Shown here one piece after another: positions 10,345 through 15,264 of a stretch of 15,264 bases of DNA. The stretch is taken from assembly GCA_947259865.1 (NCBI GenBank), contig CAMYNZ010000038.1, positions 1 through 15,264 on the forward strand, written 5' to 3'. The notes below the pieces were generated by a model that was given only the letters and a program-made list of their open reading frames with translations, had not been told where the DNA came from and did no database searches. Each line of letters starts with the position of its first letter. Position 1 is the first letter of the stretch. This DNA comes from an uncultured Desulfobacterales bacterium. Its GTDB lineage: Bacteria > Desulfobacterota > Desulfobacteria > Desulfobacterales > G020354645. A program made the position numbers and the translations under genes.

Positions 10345-10690
10345 ATAACAATTCTCCTTTTTACCTGATCCGCAAAAAGCCTGAATTCAGAAAGGACGCC
10401 TTCTTTTTCACCGTAACTTTCTGTCAGATTTTTATTCAGGGAAAATGGATTTAGACACCATTTTATAATTCGATGATAATACCAGCAAGCAGGCCCATTG
10501 TAAAGTGAAAAACACAATAGACAGTATAATTTAATAATCAAAATACAATATATGGGGGGATAGAACCTATTCGTGGCCTTGACCCAAATTCCGTTTGACA
10601 ATATTGCCGGCTTAAGGCATTTGAATCTGGTACAAGCTTTTGCTTTTCTGTCGAATTGTCAAACAATTGAATGCTTGGGAAGTTAGACAA
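10345..10690. other. Divergent intergenic region between smc and the transporter
   Basis: This region holds the smc ribosome binding site and promoter on the minus strand and, toward the transporter, an AT-rich stretch with TATAAT near 10525 but no good -35 at the right distance. No coding frame here is convincing. Its right end is a heptamer-repeat remnant. Confidence 0.5.
10476..10504 (-). promoter_or_regulatory. Sigma-70-type promoter for smc-ftsY
   Basis: On the minus strand, -35 TTTACA (10499-10504) is separated by exactly 17 nt from -10 TATTAT (10476-10481); each has 5 of 6 consensus bases. The predicted start near 10469 gives a leader of about 125 nt to the smc ATG. Confidence 0.68.
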
Positions 10691-10697
10691 TTGTACG
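10649..10697 (-). repeat. Degenerate heptamer-repeat remnant (CAATTGT/CTAACTT type)
   Basis: Read on the minus strand this segment runs CAATTGT, CTAACTT, CCCAAGC, ATTCAAT, TGTTTGA, CAATTCG, a loose 7-nt period like the arrays elsewhere in the window. It overlaps the proposed TTG start codon of the transporter gene, which makes that start uncertain. Confidence 0.5.
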
Positions 10698-11644
10698 GAT
10701 GGATAAAAAAATACTGGTTCATGGCCGGGCTGATTGCAATATTTGTCGTCACCCTGGCCGATACCACCGAGACTATATCCGGGATGGGTGGATGGCTTAA
10801 AGTGCATCATGGCCCGGCTGTAGCGGTTATTCTGATATTCTTTTTTTCGGGATTGCTGCTCGAAGCAGATCAAATAAGGTCCGGTCTAAAAGACATCAAG
10901 GGTACCCTGATCGCCCTGGTCATTATTTTTTTGATTTCACCGTTGACAGCGCTGGTGGTCAGCCAGATCCCACTGGATACCGGGGTAACCATAGGAATTT
11001 TTTTAGTGGCGGTTATGCCGACTACCCTGAGCAGCGGCGTTGTCATGACGGGGGCCGCCGGCGGAAACATGGCCCATGCGCTTGTGATAACCATAATGTC
11101 AAACGGGCTGGCCGTTTTTTCGATCCCCCTGGTTCTTTCTTTCCTGTTGAATTTAGTCGGCGGAAAAACCGACATCGCATTTGATAAAACCGCCATGATG
11201 ATCAAGATCACCGGACTGGTTATCTTACCGTTGTGTATTGGATTGGCCGTAAAGTATTACACCCAGTTTTTTTCCAAAAAACTTGACGCCAAACTGCAAA
11301 TTTTGAACCAATGCCTTATTTTCAGTATCGTTTGGATGGCCTTGTCCCCGGCGCGGGGAGCGATCATGAACAGCGGCCAGATGATCGGATGGATTCTAGG
11401 GTTGGTTTTTGTTTTCCATGGGGTACTGCTTGCCAGTGCGGGCTTGCTGAGTTGGGGGCTTCAGCTGGGACCCGGGCGCAGAGAGAGCGTGATTTTTATG
11501 GGTGTTCAAAAAACACTGCCCCTGTCGGTTATCTTACAGGTATCGCTTTTTCCAAAATACGGATTGGCGCTGGTGGTCTGTGTGTTGCACCATATCGTCC
11601 ACCTTCTGATGGACGGATATCTGGTAGGAAAGTTAAAAAACTAG
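10691..11644 (+). CDS. Bile acid:sodium symporter family (SBF-like) transporter
   Basis: This integral inner-membrane protein is probably a transporter of the BASS/SBF-like superfamily (YfeH-type). About ten hydrophobic segments run through the protein, from MAGLIAIFVVTLA to GLALVVCVLHHIVHLLMDG. Family-like features are PTTLSSGVVMTGAAGGN at the fourth segment and GVQKTLPLSVILQV at the ninth, the positions of the crossover motifs. The start is placed at TTG 10691 (then YGWIKKYWFM), which has GGGAAG upstream and gives a normal 317-aa length. ATG 10721 (307 aa) and TTG 10640 (334 aa) are alternatives. The stop is TAG, the only amber terminator I see in the window. The substrate is unknown. Confidence 0.85.
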   Translation: MYGWIKKYWFMAGLIAIFVVTLADTTETISGMGGWLKVHHGPAVAVILIFFFSGLLLEADQIRSGLKDIKGTLIALVIIFLISPLTALVVSQIPLDTGVTIGIFLVAVMPTTLSSGVVMTGAAGGNMAHALVITIMSNGLAVFSIPLVLSFLLNLVGGKTDIAFDKTAMMIKITGLVILPLCIGLAVKYYTQFFSKKLDAKLQILNQCLIFSIVWMALSPARGAIMNSGQMIGWILGLVFVFHGVLLASAGLLSWGLQLGPGRRESVIFMGVQKTLPLSVILQVSLFPKYGLALVVCVLHHIVHLLMDGYLVGKLKN

Positions 11645-11777
11645 AAAATTCGAAATTCCCTGTACAACCGGCCCGCAATGCCTTTGGTCAGATTTGCGAC
11701 AGCATTTCAATCTGGGTGTGGTTGCTTTAAGTTCAATCCATTTGGCTCTTTGCATGGCAGGCGGCTATTCGATATTA
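11645..11777. other. Short convergent intergenic gap with a repeat fragment
   Basis: Twelve bases at 11648-11659 (ATTCGAAATTCC) are the exact reverse complement of 5541-5552 within the GAATATC-type hairpin, a fragment of the same repeat family directly after the transporter stop codon. I see no clear terminator hairpin in this gap. Confidence 0.45.
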
Positions 11778-12494
11778 TTATTTTTGTTCAACGATCTGTC
11801 CGAAACGTCGCAGCAATGTTCTGGCATAGGGTGTTTCTGTTGCAGACTGAATCAACGCCTCTGGATTTTGTCCCTGGGAGCGTAATAGATCTGAACACTC
11901 CTGGATATAGGAAACCAGAACATCTCTGTTAAATTCGGGGTGAAATTGAAGTCCCCAGGCCGCCGGCCCGCAAGCAAAGGCAAGATGGGGGTCACGCGCA
12001 CTGGAAGCCAGCAAGGTGGCGTCCGGAGGGAGTTCAAGCACAAATTCATTATGGCACACCTGCACCTGCAATACCCGGGGTAAGTTTGCCAGCAGTCTGT
12101 CATCACGCGCTTCATTATATAACTGCACCTCTACTGTACCAAATTCGCCCCCCTGGGGACTGGGACCTACTCTACCGCCCAGGGCATGGGCCAGCAATTG
12201 GTGGCCATAGCAAATTCCGAGCAATGGGGTTTCAGTCTCAATGACCTTTTGAAGCCAGGCGGCTGTATACTCGCTCCAATTCTCCTGATCGGTGACCATG
12301 GCGTGAGACCCGGTCACGATCACCCCGGAGAGATTCCGGGGACCCGGCAGCTTTTCTCCTGCATAAGGCTTTCGAACCATTATATTCTCCGGATTAACTC
12401 CGAGGATGGATGTAATCCAGTTCTCAAAATCGCCATACTGATTTGCGATGATGGGGTAAGTGGTTCCCAATTTCACAATAAGGAGATGCTGCAT
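11778..12494 (-). CDS. Class I glutamine amidotransferase (GMP synthase-like GATase domain)
   Basis: This 238-aa stand-alone protein has the class I (triad) glutamine amidotransferase fold, which releases ammonia from glutamine or acts on gamma-glutamyl compounds. The nucleophile elbow is LLGICYGHQLLA with C95. The rest of the triad is GLQFHPEF with H185 and E187, and GVIVTGSHAMV (57-67) matches the oxyanion region. There is no GMP-synthase ATP-pyrophosphatase domain, so this is a GMP-synthase-like amidotransferase, not GuaA itself. The N-terminus MQHLLIVKLG begins directly with the first beta strand; no strong ribosome binding site precedes it. It is convergent with the transporter and divergent from the phosphofructokinase gene. 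The substrate is not predictable from sequence. Confidence 0.9.
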   Translation of the reverse strand: MQHLLIVKLGTTYPIIANQYGDFENWITSILGVNPENIMVRKPYAGEKLPGPRNLSGVIVTGSHAMVTDQENWSEYTAAWLQKVIETETPLLGICYGHQLLAHALGGRVGPSPQGGEFGTVEVQLYNEARDDRLLANLPRVLQVQVCHNEFVLELPPDATLLASSARDPHLAFACGPAAWGLQFHPEFNRDVLVSYIQECSDLLRSQGQNPEALIQSATETPYARTLLRRFGQIVEQK

Positions 12495-12641
12495 GTTGTC
12501 ACCGGATGCATGATTTTCGTCGGGCAGTGGATTTTTGATATCAGTTATATCACTTAGTCCTGTGAAAACCGGCTGTCAAGGTTTATGGATGTAGATCTTG
12601 ACATCATGCGGATTCGATAGTTATTTATACCTAAAGCTAAT

Positions 12642-12680
12642 GGTTCCGGGTTCCGGGTTCTGGGTTCAAGGTTCAAGGGG
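12642..12680 (+). repeat. Heptamer tandem repeat (GGTTCCG/GGTTCAA type)
   Basis: Successive 7-nt units are GGTTCCG, GGTTCCG, GGTTCTG, GGTTCAA, GGTTCAA, GGGG. This is the same family as the arrays at 1386-1408 and, inverted, 1534-1608, more than 11 kb away. Confidence 0.88.
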
Positions 12681-12734
12681 ATTGACAAATGGAGTGTTTG
12701 AACTCGGATTTAATAAAGCAAGTGATAGGTGCCT

Positions 12735-12768
12735 GTTGCGAGTTGCGTGTTTCGGGTTGCGGGTTGAA
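12735..12768 (+). repeat. Heptamer tandem repeat (GTTGCGG type)
   Basis: Units GTTGCGA, GTTGCGT, GTTTCGG, GTTGCGG and GTTGAAA follow with an exact 7-nt period, 54 nt after the GGTTCCG array. The unit differs from that array but the period is the same. Confidence 0.8.
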
Positions 12769-12926
12769 AAATGGGACACGCAAAGCGTTATCCGCAATAA
12801 TTGCTTTTATCATTACTGCATCACTTCGTTGCTCCAATGAACTCCTCCCGGGCCGAGCTGTAGCAACTGAGGTCGCATTCGGAAAAACATCAAGAAAACT
12901 CTATGTTTGGATAACAGGAGGCCAAC

Positions 12927-15023
12927 ATGTCCGGGGAAAATGTCAGAAATCTGGAAAAGCTGTTAAACAAAACTGAAGTTCAAGAGATCACCGGTAACAT
13001 TAATCCGGAGCTGATTGAGAGAAAAACCAGTGTTGCCTCAAAGTGTGACGTTTTTTCACGTCCATATACCGCTCTAAGTCAAGATTCCCGGTATACATTT
13101 GTTATCCATACGGAGGCTCGAAAACAGCTGACGGATATTATCGATAATACGGTTGAAAAAGTGGTGGGACTGGCGTCTCCTGATGAAACACTTAAAGAAA
13201 GATATCACCGCAAAAGAAATATCGGTATTGTATTTTCAGGCGGGCCGGCCCCCGGAGGGCACAATGTGATTGCCGGGCTTTATGACGCGGCTAAAGAAGC
13301 CAATTCCGAGACAAAAATCTACGGATTTTTATTGGGCCCCGACGGAATTATCGAAAATGAGGCGATATTGTTAAACGACAGCCTTGTAGACAAATACAGA
13401 AATATTGGCGGTTTTACTCTAATAAAGACCGGCCGGACCAAAATAGATACCGATGAAAAACTGGCAAGGGCTGCCGAAACCTGTAAAGCGTTGCAGCTGA
13501 ATGCCCTCGTCATCGTGGGGGGCGATGATTCAAATACCAATGCCGCTTTTCTGGCTCAGGAAATGCTTGAGGATGGCGTGCAGGTCATTGGCGTACCAAA
13601 GACAATTGATGGGGATATCCAGGTAAGAGATGCCAATGGAAATGTTTTATGTGCGGTGTCATTCGGTTTTCACACAGCCGCCAGGGCTTTCGCCGGATCC
13701 ATAAGCAATCTTTGCACAGACGCCAGTTCCGATGTCAAATACTGGCATATTTGCAAAGTAATGGGACGGGTTGCCAGTCATCTGGCGCTTGAAGCGGCCT
13801 TGCAAACCCATGCCAATATCACCCTCATCGGGGAAGATCTGGCCAACTACGTTGATCCTGATAGACTAAAAAAAGCGCAAAAAGAAGATACGATAGATTT
13901 TCATGCCTTTGGTATGACCCTACGGCATCTTTCGCGCGTAATTTGTGACGGTATCGTAAGAAGGGCCGCGGTCGGGAAAAACTATGGCGTGATTGTCATC
14001 CCGGAAGGCGTTTTGGAATTTATTAATGAAATTCAAGTTTTCATTGTCAAACTGAACACGATCATCGCCGAATACAATGCTACCCATGACTTGGATTTTC
14101 ATTCAGAATTCCTGTTGCTTGAGGATAAACTGGAATATCTCAGGCGTTTAGCCAAACGCTCGAGAGAGGAAACGACCTTTACCATCTGGAATACGAGGGA
14201 CGATGACCTATTCAAAGATATTCCTGCATTTTTCCAAGAAGGTCTTCTCACTGAAAGGGACAGCCACGGAAATTTCCAGTTTTCATTGGTTGAGACTGAT
14301 AAAGTCATTATGGGCCTGGTCACGGATTATCTGGATATTCTTAAGGAGAAAGGTGAATACAGATGCGGCATACACAAGGTTTATTATAATAAAGTTACCG
14401 CAAAGGGCGGTCTGGCCCCGGAGCTTTTCGGTCCCGCAATATTCGAAAACTATACAGATGGGGATTTTTTACTTAGAAGACCCTCTATTATTTCACTAAA
14501 AACCCTCAAACAGGAATTGGTTAAAGCAAATCTGGTGGACGACAGTGAACAAGTTCCAGCAGTTATAGAGAAAATATTTAAACAATCGGTTCCCAATTTC
14601 AAAACTAAAGTCCATTTTTATGGTTATGATGGTCGCGGTAATGATCCAACCCGCTTTGATTGCAATTATGCTTACAATTTGGGATTAACCGTTTTCAGTC
14701 TCATTGCGAACGGTGCAACCGGTCAAATGGCGGCCATAAAAAATCTGGAGCTTGATTTTTCACAATGGGAACCCATCGGAATCCCCATAGCATCGCTTAT
14801 GCATCTTGAAGAACGCAAAGGCAAGTTGGCCCTTGTGCTGGAAAAAAGCCTGGTGGATCTCGAATCAACGGCTTTTAAGGTGGTGAAGGCATTACGGGAG
14901 AAATGGTTGTCGGCCGAACCCGGGGAGGATAATTACAGAAAGCCGGGACCCGTCAGATTTGCCGGCAGAAGCGAAGAAGACCGCCCGATTACACTCACGT
15001 TAAATGCAATCGATAATAGGTAA
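12927..15023 (+). CDS. pfp: Pyrophosphate-dependent 6-phosphofructokinase, long form
   Basis: This enzyme interconverts fructose 6-phosphate plus PPi and fructose 1,6-bisphosphate plus Pi, a reversible step of glycolysis and gluconeogenesis in the cytoplasm. The 698-aa protein is of the long PFP type. Visible motifs are GGPAPGGHN (105-113), GGDDSNTNA (198-206) and VPKTIDGD (223-230) with catalytic D228, and MGRVASHLALE (279-289). Aspartate D201, where ATP enzymes have glycine (GGDGS), and lysine K225, where they have glycine (PGTID), are the two accepted PPi-specificity markers. An AGGAGG ribosome binding site precedes the ATG. The last codons and the TAA stop already lie within a TAATAGG-type heptamer array. 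Confidence 0.95.
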   Translation: MSGENVRNLEKLLNKTEVQEITGNINPELIERKTSVASKCDVFSRPYTALSQDSRYTFVIHTEARKQLTDIIDNTVEKVVGLASPDETLKERYHRKRNIGIVFSGGPAPGGHNVIAGLYDAAKEANSETKIYGFLLGPDGIIENEAILLNDSLVDKYRNIGGFTLIKTGRTKIDTDEKLARAAETCKALQLNALVIVGGDDSNTNAAFLAQEMLEDGVQVIGVPKTIDGDIQVRDANGNVLCAVSFGFHTAARAFAGSISNLCTDASSDVKYWHICKVMGRVASHLALEAALQTHANITLIGEDLANYVDPDRLKKAQKEDTIDFHAFGMTLRHLSRVICDGIVRRAAVGKNYGVIVIPEGVLEFINEIQVFIVKLNTIIAEYNATHDLDFHSEFLLLEDKLEYLRRLAKRSREETTFTIWNTRDDDLFKDIPAFFQEGLLTERDSHGNFQFSLVETDKVIMGLVTDYLDILKEKGEYRCGIHKVYYNKVTAKGGLAPELFGPAIFENYTDGDFLLRRPSIISLKTLKQELVKANLVDDSEQVPAVIEKIFKQSVPNFKTKVHFYGYDGRGNDPTRFDCNYAYNLGLTVFSLIANGATGQMAAIKNLELDFSQWEPIGIPIASLMHLEERKGKLALVLEKSLVDLESTAFKVVKALREKWLSAEPGEDNYRKPGPVRFAGRSEEDRPITLTLNAIDNR

Positions 15024-15083
15024 TAGGTCAGGGGTTATGGGTGATAGGTAATGGGTCAGGGGTGATGGATGTTGGATGATGGC
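15014..15083 (+). repeat. Heptamer tandem repeat array, left arm (TAATAGG/TCAGGGG type)
   Basis: Ten consecutive 7-nt units (TAATAGG twice, TCAGGGG, TTATGGG, TGATAGG, TAATGGG, TCAGGGG, TGATGGA, TGTTGGA, TGATGGC) begin within the last codons of pfp, and the second unit provides its TAA stop. The array faces a matching array at 15111-15159 across a 27-nt spacer. Confidence 0.92.
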
Positions 15084-15110
15084 GGGTCGGCGTTTAAATT
15101 AAGATAACAA

Positions 15111-15159
15111 TCCTTCACCTATCACCTATTACCCCGTACCCCTTACCCATTTCCTATTA
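15111..15159 (-). repeat. Heptamer tandem repeat array, right arm (TAATAGG type, inverted)
   Basis: Read on the minus strand, seven units (TAATAGG, AAATGGG, TAAGGGG, TACGGGG, TAATAGG, TGATAGG, TGAAGGA) begin exactly at the stop codon of the gene entering from the right edge. It is the inverted counterpart of 15014-15083. Partial pairing between the arms is possible, but the match is by unit rather than base for base. Confidence 0.92.
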
Positions 15160-15264
15160 CCTGTCTCGCTTCAGATTCCAGGCCGTCCATTCATCCTTTT
15201 CCCGAGTCGGATCAAAAGAAACCGGTTTGCCTGGTTTTCCGTCGGCCCCGATATACAGCCGTTG
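15157..15264 (-). CDS. C-terminal 35 codons of an unidentified protein (partial)
   Basis: An open minus-strand frame enters from the right edge, encodes RLYIGADGKPGKPVSFDPTR and then EKDEWTAWNLKRDR, and ends at TAA (15157-15159). The sequence has normal protein character and the opposite strand is non-coding, so I believe it is the end of a real gene convergent with pfp. Too little is present to name the family. The stop codon is the first unit of the heptamer array, preceded by AGG as in pfp. Confidence 0.65.
   Translation of the reverse strand, partial: QRLYIGADGKPGKPVSFDPTREKDEWTAWNLKRDR

Larger units (their letters stand above)
12495..12926. other. Divergent intergenic region between the amidotransferase and pfp genes
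   Basis: This 430-nt region holds two heptamer arrays and the pfp ribosome binding site. On the minus strand a perfect TTGACA lies near 12577, but the best downstream TATAA-like box is too far away (about 23 nt). On the plus strand a TTGACA near 12682 likewise lacks a well-spaced -10. I call no promoter. Short frames here have no coding character. Confidence 0.5.

Noticed and set aside
10590..10640. Promoter for the transporter with TTGACA near 10595
   Set aside because: No acceptable -10 hexamer lies 16-18 nt downstream.
10538..10873. 111-codon minus-strand frame upstream of the transporter
   Set aside because: Part of it translates the heptamer remnant (VQLSNFPSIQLFDN) and the rest is antisense to the transporter.
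11311..11730. 139-codon plus-strand frame overlapping the transporter 3' half
   Set aside because: It is out of frame with a clear membrane protein gene and has no start signal or family resemblance.
12186..12557. 123-codon plus-strand frame antisense to the amidotransferase
   Set aside because: The minus strand encodes a full catalytic triad and correct motif order; the plus frame has no recognisable features.
12642..12768. CRISPR array
   Set aside because: Units are 7 nt, contiguous and degenerate, without spacers; no cas genes are present.

Overview
This window looks like chromosomal DNA of an anaerobic, probably sulfate-reducing member of the Desulfobacterota. That placement is an inference from gene content: an MttB-type trimethylamine methyltransferase read through an in-frame amber codon, a long PPi-dependent phosphofructokinase, an smc-ftsY pair, and intergenic regions full of 7-nt-period repeats. 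GC content looks moderate. There are no tRNA or rRNA genes, CRISPR arrays, transposases or phage genes.

Layout. (1) 1-1010 (+): the 3' two thirds of an mttB gene with one in-frame UAG at 516-518, read here as pyrrolysine. (2) 1120-1374 (+): a small unrecognised protein. (3) 1386-1608: an inverted pair of heptamer-repeat arrays. (4) 1618-4762 (+): a nucleoside phosphorylase-like protein overlapping ligA (NAD-dependent DNA ligase), then acylphosphatase. (5) 4774-4815: a strong hairpin terminator facing hup (HU), which is on the minus strand with a good sigma-70 promoter at 5192-5220. (6) About 570 nt without a convincing gene, including a long heptamer-periodic hairpin. (7) 5674-10344 (-): smc followed 15 nt later by ftsY, with a good promoter upstream of smc. 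(8) 10691-11644 (+): a 10-TM bile acid:sodium symporter-like transporter, convergent with a class I glutamine amidotransferase (11778-12494, -). (9) 12927-15023 (+): PPi-dependent 6-phosphofructokinase, convergent with the last 35 codons of an unidentified gene at the right edge.

How the genes fit together. Most are housekeeping: DNA ligation (LigA), nucleoid architecture (HU, SMC), protein targeting (FtsY), nucleotide or phosphate metabolism (phosphorylase, acylphosphatase, PPi-PFK). mttB points to methylamine catabolism through a corrinoid protein, but its partners (mttC, pyl genes) are not in the window.

The two most notable signals are the amber-containing mttB and the intergenic repeats. 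Several unrelated-looking repeat families (GGTTCAA-like, GTTGCGG-like, GAATATC-like, TAATAGG-like) share a 7-nt period, often occur as facing inverted pairs, and in places supply the stop codons or abut the start codons of neighbouring genes.
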